This document shows, one piece after another, positions 24,440 to 32,879 of a DNA stretch of 64,000 nt. Made by a program: the position numbers and the translations under genes. Positions within the stretch are counted from its first letter, which is position 1. The number at the start of each line of letters is the position of its first letter. The DNA comes from Paenibacillus terrigena DSM 21567 (GTDB lineage: Bacteria > Bacillota > Bacilli > Paenibacillales > Paenibacillaceae), in contig NZ_KB895419.1 of the NCBI RefSeq assembly GCF_000374845.1, forward strand, positions 1-64,000, given 5' to 3'. The notes below the pieces were generated by a model. It was not told the DNA's origin, made no database searches, and saw only the letters and a list, made by a program, of their open reading frames with translations.

Positions 24440-25198
24440 ATGTCGGAAACAAATCAAGTTGTTGTTATTACGGGAGCGGGTAGTGGTATTGGCCGTGCTT
24501 CAAGCTTGAAATTTGCTGCAAATGGCGACAAGGTCGTATTGGTTGACTTCAACCCACAAACAGGTGAAGAGACTTTGAAGCTTGTGAAGGAACAAGGCGG
24601 CGAAGGGATTTTCGTGCAAGCGAACGTTGCGAACAGTGAAGATGTGCAGAAATATGTGAACAAAGCGGTTGAGACCTATGGACGTATTGATGTTTTCTTC
24701 AACAATGCAGGTGTGCTCCAGAAGATGTCTATGTTCGCGGATATAGAAGAAACCGAGCTTGATCGTATTCTATCCGTTAACGTCAAAGGTGTATTCCTTG
24801 GTATGAAATATGTGCTTAAAGTAATGGAGAACCAAGGCAGCGGCGTTATTATCAACACCGCTTCGACAGCGGGAATTCGCAGTGAGCATAGCTTAGCGGT
24901 ATATTCGGCGAGCAAACATGCCGTTGTCGGCTTGACGAAATCGGCTGCACTTGAGTATGTGAAGAAAGGGATCCGTGTGAATGCAATCTGCCCAGGTGGG
25001 GTGGATACAACCCTTACGCAAGCTGTTCCAGTAATGATGCAGACGTCGGGTTATATTCCAGAAGAGCTGCCTAATATGAGACTTGGACGCTTCGCGCAGC
25101 CTGAAGAGCTTGCGGAAGTGGTCACGTTCCTCGCATCGCCGAAGAATAGCTACATGACTGGATCGATCGTAGCAGTCGATGGTGGATTAACACTGTAA
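24440..25198 (+). CDS. Short-chain dehydrogenase/reductase (SDR)
   Basis: A 252-residue classical SDR. It has TGAGSGIG (residues 11-18), the NNAG motif near residue 90 and the catalytic YSASK (about 156-160), then VNAICPGGVDT. An aspartate ends the second strand (VVLVDFN), which favours NAD(H). The C-terminus VDGGLTL is complete. AAGGAG (24425-24430) fits the ATG at 24440; an ATG at 24434 is too close. Expression is probably controlled by the neighbouring TetR through the operator in its leader. Confidence 0.9.
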   Translation: MSETNQVVVITGAGSGIGRASSLKFAANGDKVVLVDFNPQTGEETLKLVKEQGGEGIFVQANVANSEDVQKYVNKAVETYGRIDVFFNNAGVLQKMSMFADIEETELDRILSVNVKGVFLGMKYVLKVMENQGSGVIINTASTAGIRSEHSLAVYSASKHAVVGLTKSAALEYVKKGIRVNAICPGGVDTTLTQAVPVMMQTSGYIPEELPNMRLGRFAQPEELAEVVTFLASPKNSYMTGSIVAVDGGLTL

Positions 25199-25222
25199 TA
25201 AATAAGGGACTTCATCATTTAG

Positions 25223-25262
25223 AATAAAGACGGATCTCATGAAGAGGTCCGTCTTTATTTTG
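25223..25262. terminator. Bidirectional terminator
   Basis: AATAAAGACGGA (25223-25234) pairs with TCCGTCTTTATT (25248-25259) and is followed by T. It separates the SDR gene from the convergent LysR gene. Confidence 0.85.
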
Positions 25263-25268
25263 CTCGAA

Positions 25269-26177
25269 TTAGGGATGGGAAGAGTCGATATCCTCCTTCA
25301 GGCGTGCAATGAAATTACGATAAATACCAGAGAAGTGCTTCCCTTCAGCGCGTACCCAACCCAGGTAAACAGGCTGCTGATCAATGGACTCGAGCTCGAG
25401 TGTAATGATTTTTGAGGCGAATAGATCTGGTCCGTGAAGGAATGAGAAATCCATTCCTAGGGTTACCGCTTGATGATTGATGACGGATGTGCGAATCGCA
25501 TCGGTATTGTTCGAGGTATACAGCAGATTGACGGAACCGTATTTTTCTTGGAAATATTGAACGAACCACGTGACATAATCATCTTGATAAATCGCTAATG
25601 TCTCATTTCGAAGCTGCTCAGCTGTGACAGTGTTCCGCAACGCGAGTGGGGATTGCCGACTGACTCCGGCAACGATCCGTCCTTGCAGCAACGGTTCGAA
25701 AGTGAGCCCCGTTAGATTTTGATGGATATGCTCGGATTTGATAATGAGGCCGATGTCCAGCTTATTATGCCGAATATCATCGAGGATTTCCTGTGAGCCC
25801 TTCTCCGTGATTTCCATACGGATATTCGGATAGGCGCGTTTGAATCCCATCAGCGAATCTACCCATAACGACATCGGACCTGGGATCGAAGCGACGCGGA
25901 GTTCACCGCTGACATGGTTCGAATAACCTTCGGCTTCATCGCGCAAATCCTGAACTTTATGAAGAATATCATAGGCTCTCTGAATGATTAATTTTCCTTC
26001 GGGTGTCAGAGCTGCTCCCAATCGGGAACGTGTGAATAAGTGAACTCCTAATTCCGTCTCTAAATGACTGATGGATTGGCTGATTGCGGATAGGGTGACA
26101 TGTTTGTTCTGTGCGGCACTGGTTAGAGAGCCTGTCTTTGCAACTTCCACGATATATTCTAATTGTTCGAGATTCAA
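25269..26177 (-). CDS. LysR-family transcriptional regulator
   Basis: A 302-residue LysR protein with an N-terminal helix-turn-helix at residues 1-60 (LEQLEYIVEVAKTGSLTSAAQNKHVTLSAISQSI) and an effector domain with LRVASIPGPMSLWVDSL near 92-108. The TTG start has AGAGGTG 7 nt upstream. It is divergent from two SDR genes and a 14-bp palindrome lies only 15 bp from its start, so autoregulation and control of the SDR operon are likely. Confidence 0.88.
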   Translation of the reverse strand: MNLEQLEYIVEVAKTGSLTSAAQNKHVTLSAISQSISHLETELGVHLFTRSRLGAALTPEGKLIIQRAYDILHKVQDLRDEAEGYSNHVSGELRVASIPGPMSLWVDSLMGFKRAYPNIRMEITEKGSQEILDDIRHNKLDIGLIIKSEHIHQNLTGLTFEPLLQGRIVAGVSRQSPLALRNTVTAEQLRNETLAIYQDDYVTWFVQYFQEKYGSVNLLYTSNNTDAIRTSVINHQAVTLGMDFSFLHGPDLFASKIITLELESIDQQPVYLGWVRAEGKHFSGIYRNFIARLKEDIDSSHP

Positions 26178-26191
26178 ATTGCTGCACCTCT

Positions 26192-26261
26192 ATTACTTAA
26201 GTAATACTTAACTAATAGTAACTATAATTAATTATTATTAAATGATCAACAGTGCTACAAT
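26192..26261 (+). promoter_or_regulatory. LysR-type operator region and SDR operon promoter
   Basis: A perfect palindrome ATTACTTAAGTAAT spans 26192-26205, followed by very AT-rich DNA with repeated ACTTAAC/AGTAACT pieces. A -10 (TACAAT) lies at 26256-26261 and the 17-bp spaced -35 is poor (TATTAT), as expected for an activator-dependent promoter. Binding by the adjacent LysR is an inference. Confidence 0.6.
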
Positions 26262-26321
26262 GAATCCATTAAGATCAACCATTTGCAATGAAATATATCA
26301 CATACTGAGAGGTGTTGGGCG

Positions 26322-27074
26322 ATGAGACTACAAGGGAAAGTTGCACTCATTACAGGCGGCGGCACAGGGATTGGGAGAGCGACTGCGCTCCGGTTCGCAC
26401 AAGAAGGTGCCAAAGTGATTGTCACAGATATTCAGTTACAGAGCGCTCAGGATACTGTTCAAGACATCATTCGGTTAGGTGGAGAGGGATTGGCCATTCG
26501 GCATGATGTCTCCCAAGAAACCGATTGGATTCAAGTGGTGGAACAAGCGAAAGAAGCCTATGCGAATATTGATATTTTGTTCAATAATGCAGGAATTTAT
26601 ATTATTAAGCCGCTTGTAGAGATCACGATCGAAGACTGGAATCGCCTGATGGGAATCAATGTAACGGGTGTATTCTTAGGGATGAAACATGTGATGCCAA
26701 TCATGGCTGCACAGCGGAAAGGTTCCGTTATCAATGCCTCTTCGATTGCAGGGATCAAAGGCGCTTCAGGCCACGTGCTATATGGTGCAAGTAAAGGTGC
26801 GGTTCGATTGATGTCTAAAGATGCTGCCATCGAGTACGCTGCCGCTGGTATTCGAGTGAATTCCATTCATCCTGGTTACATTGATACAGGGATGGTTGAC
26901 TATGCGGCTGCAACAACCAAGGCTTCTAAAGACGCATTAGCGGATCTATCGCCGAACGGTCGTCTTGGTACGGTTCAAGATATTGCGAACATGGTGCTGT
27001 TCCTTGCTTCAGATGAAGCATCTCATGTGACAGGCGGCGAGTTCGTCGTCGATGGTGGGGCAACAGCGAAGTAA
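26322..27074 (+). CDS. Short-chain dehydrogenase/reductase
   Basis: A 250-residue SDR: ITGGGTGIG at residues 10-18, NNAGIY near 87, a serine at about 140 (NASSIAG) and YGASKG near 152-156, then VNSIHPGYIDTGM. D36 after VIVTDI suggests NAD(H). AGAGGTG precedes the ATG. It is the first of two SDR genes 27 nt apart that share the divergent LysR. The substrate is not predictable. Confidence 0.9.
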   Translation: MRLQGKVALITGGGTGIGRATALRFAQEGAKVIVTDIQLQSAQDTVQDIIRLGGEGLAIRHDVSQETDWIQVVEQAKEAYANIDILFNNAGIYIIKPLVEITIEDWNRLMGINVTGVFLGMKHVMPIMAAQRKGSVINASSIAGIKGASGHVLYGASKGAVRLMSKDAAIEYAAAGIRVNSIHPGYIDTGMVDYAAATTKASKDALADLSPNGRLGTVQDIANMVLFLASDEASHVTGGEFVVDGGATAK

Positions 27075-27101
27075 GTTAGAGACGAATAGGGGGTATTAGC
27101 C

Positions 27102-27845
27102 ATGAAATTACTTAATAAAGTAGCGATTGTAACCGGTGGAGCTAGTGGGATTGGTGAAGCGACTGTCAAATTATTTGCAAATGAAGGAGCGAAAGTAGTC
27201 ATTGCGGACTTCTCTGATCGCGGTCAACAATTGTCAGATACATTGAATGCAGAGGGCAAGGATACACTCTACATTAAGACCGATGTAACGAATGAAGAGC
27301 AAGTAAAACATATGATTGAGGCTACGGTAGAGAAATACGGCCAATTGGATATACTATATGCAAATGCAGGGATTGCCAAAGACGGACCAGCCCATGTGCT
27401 GAATATGGAGGCATGGCAGCGTACGATTGACATTAACTTAACAGGTGTGTTCCTCTGTGATAAATATGCAATTGAGCAAATGCTCAAGCAGGGTACAGGT
27501 GGCGCGATCGTGAACTGTGGATCCATTCATAGTCATGTTGGTAAACATGGTGTTACAGCTTACGCATCGGCGAAGGGTGGCGTGAAGTTATTGACGCAGA
27601 CACTGGGTATTACTTATGCCCAAGAAGGAATTCGAGTCAACGCCATTTGCCCAGGTTATATTGATACTCCATTGATTGAAGGACGCAATGAAGCGCTTAA
27701 TGAACATCTTGTGAGTCTTCATCCGATGGGGCGGCTAGGCAAGCCTGAAGAGGTAGCCAAAGCTGTTCTCTTCCTGGCAAGCGATGATGCATCTTTTGTT
27801 ACAGGTACAAGCTTGCTTGTCGACGGAGGATATACCGCTCAATAA
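27102..27845 (+). CDS. Short-chain dehydrogenase/reductase
   Basis: A 247-residue SDR with VTGGASGIG (about residues 10-18), ANAG near 88 in place of NNAG, CGSIHS with the catalytic serine near 140 and YASAKGG (about 152-158). It ends VDGGYTAQ. The start of the second strand ends with VVIADF, favouring NAD(H). AGGGGG precedes the ATG. It is co-transcribed with the SDR at 26322; the pair may carry out successive or reversible oxidation of one compound. Confidence 0.9.
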   Translation: MKLLNKVAIVTGGASGIGEATVKLFANEGAKVVIADFSDRGQQLSDTLNAEGKDTLYIKTDVTNEEQVKHMIEATVEKYGQLDILYANAGIAKDGPAHVLNMEAWQRTIDINLTGVFLCDKYAIEQMLKQGTGGAIVNCGSIHSHVGKHGVTAYASAKGGVKLLTQTLGITYAQEGIRVNAICPGYIDTPLIEGRNEALNEHLVSLHPMGRLGKPEEVAKAVLFLASDDASFVTGTSLLVDGGYTAQ

Positions 27846-27861
27846 TTCAGCCGAATAGGTC

Positions 27862-27909
27862 AAAGACGTCGGTTACCGATAGAAATATGGGTAGCAGTCG
27901 TCTTTTTTT
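27862..27909 (+). terminator. Terminator of the SDR operon
   Basis: AAAGACG (27863-27869) pairs with CGTCTTT (27899-27905), with an imperfect extended stem, then a run of T. Confidence 0.7.
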
Positions 27910-27992
27910 GTATGCAAAGATTGTATGAAATCTTGTTGATGATATGCTTTTTGCTTGTTAGAGTCCCAAATATCACTAGCAATGTTGGTTGC

Positions 27993-28020
27993 TTTACTAT
28001 AAAATGGAATTATATATAAT
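27993..28020 (+). promoter_or_regulatory. Promoter of the VOC gene
   Basis: TTTACT (27993-27998) and a perfect TATAAT (28015-28020) with a 16-bp spacer, in an AT-rich stretch just upstream of the VOC gene at 28065. Confidence 0.5.
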
Positions 28021-28064
28021 GAAACTGGGTTTCATATGGTGAGACAAAGAGAGGGTGACTTTCA

Positions 28065-28439
28065 TTGGCATACGAATTTGTTGGTCTGGACCATGTTCAA
28101 CTTGCAGCACCTGAGGGTTGTGAAAGTGAAGCTAGGAATTTCTATCATCATCTCTTGGGTTGGCCAGAAATTCCGAAGCCTGAACCGCTCAAGCAACGAG
28201 GTGGTGTGTGGTTCCGATGTGGAAGGCATGAAGTGCATATCGGTGTGCACAAGGACTTTGTGCCTGCAACCAAGGCCCATCCAGCATTTCAAGTGCATCA
28301 AATTGATGCATTACGGGCTTACTTTCTCCAGAACCTTATTCAAGTGATGGATGATACGGCACGGGCGGACGAGGGCGTGAAGCGTTTCTATGTACAGGAC
28401 CCTTTTGGCAATCGGATTGAATTTTTAGAGTGGATGTAA
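28065..28439 (+). CDS. VOC (glyoxalase-fold) protein
   Basis: A 124-residue VOC protein. It has GLDHVQLAAPEG (H10 as metal ligand), NFYHHLLGWPEIPKPEPLKQRGG, the HEVHIGVH strand, AHPAF and the terminal FYVQDPFGNRIEFLEW with the metal glutamate near residue 121. This is the common monomer/dimer type related to glyoxalase I, possibly acting on an aldehyde adduct. TTG at 28065 has GAGGGTG at 28051-28057. It forms a single-gene unit with its own promoter. Confidence 0.85.
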   Translation: MAYEFVGLDHVQLAAPEGCESEARNFYHHLLGWPEIPKPEPLKQRGGVWFRCGRHEVHIGVHKDFVPATKAHPAFQVHQIDALRAYFLQNLIQVMDDTARADEGVKRFYVQDPFGNRIEFLEWM

Positions 28440-28510
28440 TTGACAAATCATAAGTGTGGCATTACGATTATGGTAGGAATTTACTTTTTATAGGAGAGGG
28501 TGAGTGTTCA

Positions 28511-28609
28511 ATGTTGAAGCTGTTTGAATTCAAGGATCACAGAATGATGAACGTGCGTTGTAATCTCATTGTACCACCCTTACTCGATACGTATATTTTG
28601 TATGCGTAA
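28511..28609 (+). CDS. Small ORF of 32 codons, unknown
   Basis: A 32-residue frame (MLKLFEFKDHRMMNVR at its start, ending DTYILYA) with GGAGAGGG upstream and a strong terminator 25 nt after its stop. The combination of ribosome site, frame and terminator argues that something here is transcribed, but the peptide has no recognisable motif. It could also be a decayed gene. Confidence 0.4.
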   Translation: MLKLFEFKDHRMMNVRCNLIVPPLLDTYILYA

Positions 28610-28633
28610 TTAATTCATGAGTAATTGGGATAG

Positions 28634-28664
28634 GACCATGGTGATGTACGCCATGGTCTTTTTT
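28634..28664 (+). terminator. Rho-independent terminator
   Basis: GACCATGG (28634-28641) pairs with CCATGGTC (28651-28658), followed by TTTTTT. Strong 8-bp stem; isolates the upstream small ORF from the phosphotransferase pair. Confidence 0.85.
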
Positions 28665-28696
28665 GTTGTTCAGAATGAATGAGGGGGGGAATGCCA

Positions 28697-29419
28697 ATGA
28701 ATACAATTAGAAATTTGTATCCAAACGAAGTCGAGGAATTAAAAGTGATTCTACGGACTGTGTATCAAGAAATACTAAGTTATCAAGAAGATCGTATCCA
28801 GAATAATGAAATCAAGATGCGTAAAGCGGTGAAGTCCACATTACCTTATTTAAATCTTTTCAAAACACATATTCCTAAATACAAGCAGCGTTACATTGAA
28901 TTATTGGAAAAACAAGAAGAACTGAAGGCATACGATTTGATCATTTGTTTTGATCGTGCGATATATGAACTACATGCTCGTGTCGAAGCTGGAATTTTCG
29001 CGGATCTGCCATGGAGTAAAGAATTAAGAGATCTCTTGAACGAGAGACAGAACACGTCGGGTGTAGAGATGACTCGAAATGAATCCGTTGTCGAGTACAT
29101 CACGAGTGGAATGAGTGTAAGCCGTGGTGTTGTGGAAGGTATCGCTCGTGTCATTCTGGATGAAACCAATATATCGAAACTCAACCAAGGAGATATTCTT
29201 GTTACTTCAATGACAGCTCCGAACTTCGTACCTTATGCAAGTCTTGTCACGGGTCTAGTAACGGACAAAGGCGGGTTAGTATGTCATGCAGCCATTTTAG
29301 CTAGAGAGTTCAACTTACCTTGTGTTGTTGGCTGTAAAGATGCAACGAAGACAATTCAAGATGGAGAGCGGATCAGACTCGATGCAGATACAGGGATTGT
29401 GGTGAGGTTAACAAGATGA
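28697..29419 (+). CDS. Stand-alone phosphohistidine (PEP-utiliser mobile domain) protein
   Basis: A 240-residue protein. Residues about 130-240 are the swivelling phosphohistidine domain of PEP synthase, pyruvate phosphate dikinase and rifampin phosphotransferase: SMTAPNFVPYASLVTGLVTDK, then GGLVCHAAILAREFNLPCVVG with H197 as the predicted phosphorylated histidine. Residues 1-125 are an unrecognised helical, charged domain. ATG at 28697 has AGGGGGGG 7 nt upstream. Its stop overlaps the next gene, an ATP-grasp kinase, by 4 nt (ATGA). In known enzymes both parts are fused in one chain, so this looks like a split phosphotransferase with unknown acceptor. Confidence 0.8.
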   Translation: MNTIRNLYPNEVEELKVILRTVYQEILSYQEDRIQNNEIKMRKAVKSTLPYLNLFKTHIPKYKQRYIELLEKQEELKAYDLIICFDRAIYELHARVEAGIFADLPWSKELRDLLNERQNTSGVEMTRNESVVEYITSGMSVSRGVVEGIARVILDETNISKLNQGDILVTSMTAPNFVPYASLVTGLVTDKGGLVCHAAILAREFNLPCVVGCKDATKTIQDGERIRLDADTGIVVRLTR

Positions 29420-30225
29420 GTATTCTACCACTTATGAACGTATCCGATGAAATTTCTTATGGCGGGAAGGCTGTACAATTAGGATTTGCAATGCGAGCTG
29501 GATTGCCTGTACCCATGGGCTTTGGCGTATCGTATCAGTCTGTTCAGGAGATTGTAAACAATGAAAATGAGCATTTATTAAATGGGTTAGATGAAATTAT
29601 ATCTCTACTAGGAGATTCCTGTACGGTTAGATCTTCCGCTGTCGGTGAAGATGGGGTGCAGGCAAGTTATGCAGGAATATTTAGGACTGAACTTCATTTG
29701 ACGAATCGATCCCAAATTTTGAATGCAATTCGGCGGGTTGCATCCTCTATTCATTCCGATCAAGCTAATCAATATCGTAACAAAATGGGGGTGACATCGA
29801 CCCCGAAGATGGCTGTTATTATACAGCAAACGGTCAGAGCTAATTGTTCAGGTGTGATGTTTACAAGGCATCCGATTACGCATATTGATGAACGGATCAT
29901 TGAATCATGCTGGGGGCTAGGGGAGAGTGTTGTATCAGGTAGAATTATTCCTGATCAATACAGGGTTAATAGAGGAGTAACGAGTAGTCAATTGGTTAGA
30001 GGAATGCAAGATACAGCGATTTATACCTCATTGAACGGAGGCACGGTTGAAGTTGAACTTGAAGACCATCTGAAAGACCAGGCTAGTCTCAACGATAATC
30101 AAGTTAGACAACTTGATCGCTTAGCCCAAACCAGTGAAGAGCATTTCGGAGCAGGACTTGATTTGGAATGGGCCTTTGCGAGCAATTCGTTGTATCTACT
30201 GCAGTGCCGGAAAATGACGACTTAG
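29416..30225 (+). CDS. Stand-alone PEP/pyruvate-binding ATP-grasp domain protein
   Basis: A 269-residue ATP-grasp protein matching the nucleotide-binding part of PEP synthase and rifampin phosphotransferase. It shows GGKAVQLGFAMRAGLPVPMGF, VRSSAVGEDG (R72), ASYAGIF, SGVMFTRHP, GLGESVVSG and LEWAF...LYLLQCRK at the end. These are the ATP and phosphoryl-transfer elements. It has no histidine domain and no third substrate domain of its own; the histidine domain is in the upstream, translationally coupled gene. ATP would phosphorylate that histidine, giving AMP and Pi as in dikinases. The final acceptor is unknown. Confidence 0.83.
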   Translation: MSILPLMNVSDEISYGGKAVQLGFAMRAGLPVPMGFGVSYQSVQEIVNNENEHLLNGLDEIISLLGDSCTVRSSAVGEDGVQASYAGIFRTELHLTNRSQILNAIRRVASSIHSDQANQYRNKMGVTSTPKMAVIIQQTVRANCSGVMFTRHPITHIDERIIESCWGLGESVVSGRIIPDQYRVNRGVTSSQLVRGMQDTAIYTSLNGGTVEVELEDHLKDQASLNDNQVRQLDRLAQTSEEHFGAGLDLEWAFASNSLYLLQCRKMTT

Positions 30226-30846
30226 CTATTTTACATGAAAATACCGCAATACTGTCTTCATCTTGGAAGGTTCTGTCTTCGTATTATCCGTCAAGTAAAT
30301 TTCGCGATGGGTACGTGTGCTAAGCTCTAAGTTATGCTCTTGCATGAATTGCTTCATTCTCGTGAAGCTATGTACTTCATCGGCAAAAGGTCCCACATGC
30401 AGCATTTGGACGGACTTGCCATCCTCAATGGAATCGAACACAACCTCATCAAGAGCAAGGGTCGGTTTCTTCTTCCTCGTTGTCTCTAACGCGCGGCTGA
30501 CAACATCTTCGGTGACGAAATCAGGTTGGCGAATCATGATCGTGTAGATCAAGTCGTCTAGGTTCAATGTCTCAATAGAGCGGCTTTCCTCGGCTAGATC
30601 CCACACACCTTCTAGCGGATACACCGTATATTCGAAGTAACCAGGTGGCGTATACCCTTGCTTAGGCATCATTCGAATGGCGTAAGATAGAGCATAGAGG
30701 ACCTCGACTTTTGCAGAAAATGCTGTAGAGTTCGGGTTTCCTCTGCCTCGAATCATTAGAAATTGCTGCTTGGGTACGGTGATGAGCACGGGTTCGTTTT
30801 TCGGAAGATAGAGATCTTTTTCTTTTTTTCTCCATTCATATTTCAT
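30226..30846 (-). CDS. GyrI-like small-molecule-binding protein
   Basis: A 206-residue protein of the GyrI-like (SOUL/AraC effector fold) group. It has the VPKQQFLMIRGRGNPN start strand (about residues 25-40), GYFEYTVYPLEGVWDL, an internal VQMLHVGPFADEVHSFTRMKQFM motif near 150-172, and LSTRTHREIYLTDNTKTEPSKMKTVLRY at the end. The last two are characteristic of the large, stand-alone GyrI-like family that may hydrolyse or bind small toxins. ATG at 30846 follows GGGAGTG. Its stop directly abuts that of the convergent ATP-grasp gene. Confidence 0.78.
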   Translation of the reverse strand: MKYEWRKKEKDLYLPKNEPVLITVPKQQFLMIRGRGNPNSTAFSAKVEVLYALSYAIRMMPKQGYTPPGYFEYTVYPLEGVWDLAEESRSIETLNLDDLIYTIMIRQPDFVTEDVVSRALETTRKKKPTLALDEVVFDSIEDGKSVQMLHVGPFADEVHSFTRMKQFMQEHNLELSTRTHREIYLTDNTKTEPSKMKTVLRYFHVK

Positions 30847-31014
30847 CGCATTCACTCCCATTCATCTATGAATCCATTTGGCTAGCCTCGAGGATATCTT
30901 AAATGAAATGGATCGATTATTCAAATGTGACTGGTTGTTAATCTAGCCGTTGTGTGAATCATTTTAAGTGTTTACCGGAGAAAGAAAATGCTTAGTCAAC
31001 TCGCAAAATAATAC

Positions 31015-31917
31015 TTAGTGTATCACTGTGCCTAACCGTTCGAGCACCGTATCCAAATTCTGTCCAGGAACTCGCATGATCAAATCTCCTAGCTTCTTTA
31101 ATCGTTCTTCAATGTTATGTAGATTAAACTCTTTTGCATCGGGGCGAAGAGCCACTTCGGACCAGAGCAGCGGCGTAGAGAGTGTCGCATGCGGTCTTGC
31201 GCGTGGTGTGTAGGGGGCAGAGAGCGTTCTTCCATAGCCATGCTGAAGATAATCAATATAGATTAAGTCCCCGCGATTTTTCTTGAACCGTTCAATCGTG
31301 AATAGCTTTGGGTACTTCTGTACCGCGAAAGAGGCAATGAAATGCCCAAGCTGGCGCAATTGATCGAACGAATACCGCTCGTCGGTCGGAAGAGGAACGT
31401 AGATCTGTACACCGGTAGCACCAGAGGTTTTGGGCACGGAGGTAATGCGCAGCGAATCGAGAATTTCACCAATCGCTTGCGCTGCTTCCATGATGCGTGG
31501 TTCCGGGTCGCGACTCGGATCGAGGTCGATGATCCACTCGACGGGTGCCGTATGGCCTATATAATGAAGTGATGGGTGAAATTCCAGGCAGGCGAGATTG
31601 CCAAGCCACATGAGGGTGGATAACGAATTGAGGTTCACGTAATCAATATCTTCTAATGGGGCAGTTTGCACGAAATCTGGTTTTCCTGTTGGACAATTTT
31701 TCTGGTAGAACGATTTAGCCTGAACGCCATTCGGATACCGAATGGTCGTCAGATGGCGATTGGCACAATATCGGAGCAGATATGGAGCAAGAAACACGAG
31801 CTTGTTCAAGTAATCCAGCTTCGTCACTTGAGCTTCCGGCCAGAGAAGCTTATGGGGATTCGAAATGGTGAGTTCGTTGCCGTCTATCCTGATTTTCTCT
31901 TTCTGGACAACGCTCAT
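31015..31917 (-). CDS. LigD-type polymerase/primase domain protein (stand-alone)
   Basis: A 300-residue archaeo-eukaryotic primase fold polymerase used in non-homologous end joining. Metal aspartates D131 and D133 are in EWIIDLDPSRDP. A conserved KTSGATGVQIYVPL strand follows and the third acidic residue lies in LIYIDYLQHG near 220. The AP/ribonucleotide-type motif SAPYTPRARPHATLSTPL is also present. In B. subtilis LigD the polymerase is fused to the ligase; here it is a separate gene 19 nt downstream of the ligase. AAGGAG precedes the ATG at 31917. It fills short gaps at breaks, often with ribonucleotides. Confidence 0.88.
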   Translation of the reverse strand: MSVVQKEKIRIDGNELTISNPHKLLWPEAQVTKLDYLNKLVFLAPYLLRYCANRHLTTIRYPNGVQAKSFYQKNCPTGKPDFVQTAPLEDIDYVNLNSLSTLMWLGNLACLEFHPSLHYIGHTAPVEWIIDLDPSRDPEPRIMEAAQAIGEILDSLRITSVPKTSGATGVQIYVPLPTDERYSFDQLRQLGHFIASFAVQKYPKLFTIERFKKNRGDLIYIDYLQHGYGRTLSAPYTPRARPHATLSTPLLWSEVALRPDAKEFNLHNIEERLKKLGDLIMRVPGQNLDTVLERLGTVIH

Positions 31918-31936
31918 GTGTTTGCTCCTTATCGAA

Positions 31937-32878
31937 TCATATTTTGGGTTTGCGGCTAATTTTCGGATGCCGAAGCACACCTTGATGCGTTATCTCAAGA
32001 CCTGTGACTTCACAGCTTAGCGGCTTAGATAGCCACAGGACGTGTTCTTTTTTTAGATCCATAGGAAGTGGAGAGAAGGGTGCGCTCGAAGCCGGATGAG
32101 TTGCCGCGTAGTTCATTAATTGCTCCTTGTCTGCACCATTCAGTCCTAACGAAACACGGCCGAAGTAAGCCCCGTCGCTCACCATGACCATACTTGCCAC
32201 ACGGCCTTCGCGAATGGTAATACCATAGATGTCGACTTCACGCAGGATGGATGTTTTACGTTTCCACCAATCTTGATGTTTCTTGCCTTCATGGTATCGG
32301 CTTGTTAAGCGTTTACTAACAACACCTTCCCACTGACGCTCTTCCACCCAGTTCCAGAGCAGGTCCCCATTCAAGAATAGATCGGTCACGAAAAGCTGCG
32401 GCAGCTTCTCCGGCAATAATTCATTCAGACGCTGATGACGCGACCGAAAAGGCTTGAGTGCCCAATCTAAACCGTTTTCATGGAGAATATCGAAGACGAC
32501 GTACATCGGTTGATGATCTGGATATTGTGACTCGGTTGACACGACACGTTTGCTGCGAACACGCTGTTGGATACGTTTGAAATCGGGCCGCTGCAATACG
32601 GTATCGAACATGACGAGCTCCCCGTCAAGCAGGAGGTTGCCACTTGGGAATTGCTTCTGCAGCAGCGCTACGATTTCAGGGAAAGCAGCATTTTGCGTAA
32701 GCATGTTCTTAGAATAGAGCGTGACATTCCCTTCCGATAAAACAGCGAGAGAGCGAACGCCGTCCCACTTTAATTGATACCCAATATCGGATCCCGTCGG
32801 AAGTTGATCTTGATAGATGGGGGACATCGGCTTAATCGGAAGGGTCATACCATAAACATGCAGTCCGGTGAATCCCAT
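31937..32878 (-). CDS. ATP-dependent DNA ligase (LigD ligase part, stand-alone)
   Basis: A 313-residue ATP-dependent DNA ligase. The AMP-accepting lysine is K37 in YQLKWDGVRSL (KxDGxR). Other nucleotidyltransferase motifs are LLLDGELVMFD, VFDILHENG, WEGVVSKR and DWWKRK, and an OB fold covers the last 90 residues. It seals breaks held by Ku. The ATG at 32878 begins 1 nt after the ku stop, with only a distant AAGGAA, so translation is probably coupled to ku. Further upstream starts inside ku exist. It lacks the fused polymerase and nuclease domains. Confidence 0.87.
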   Translation of the reverse strand: MGFTGLHVYGMTLPIKPMSPIYQDQLPTGSDIGYQLKWDGVRSLAVLSEGNVTLYSKNMLTQNAAFPEIVALLQKQFPSGNLLLDGELVMFDTVLQRPDFKRIQQRVRSKRVVSTESQYPDHQPMYVVFDILHENGLDWALKPFRSRHQRLNELLPEKLPQLFVTDLFLNGDLLWNWVEERQWEGVVSKRLTSRYHEGKKHQDWWKRKTSILREVDIYGITIREGRVASMVMVSDGAYFGRVSLGLNGADKEQLMNYAATHPASSAPFSPLPMDLKKEHVLWLSKPLSCEVTGLEITHQGVLRHPKISRKPKI

Positions 32879-32879
32879 C

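Noticed and set aside
28697-30225. Full-length rifampin phosphotransferase broken by frameshift
   Set aside because: Both genes have own ribosome sites and sensible ends, the order is reversed relative to the fused enzyme (histidine domain first), and the drug-binding domain is absent.
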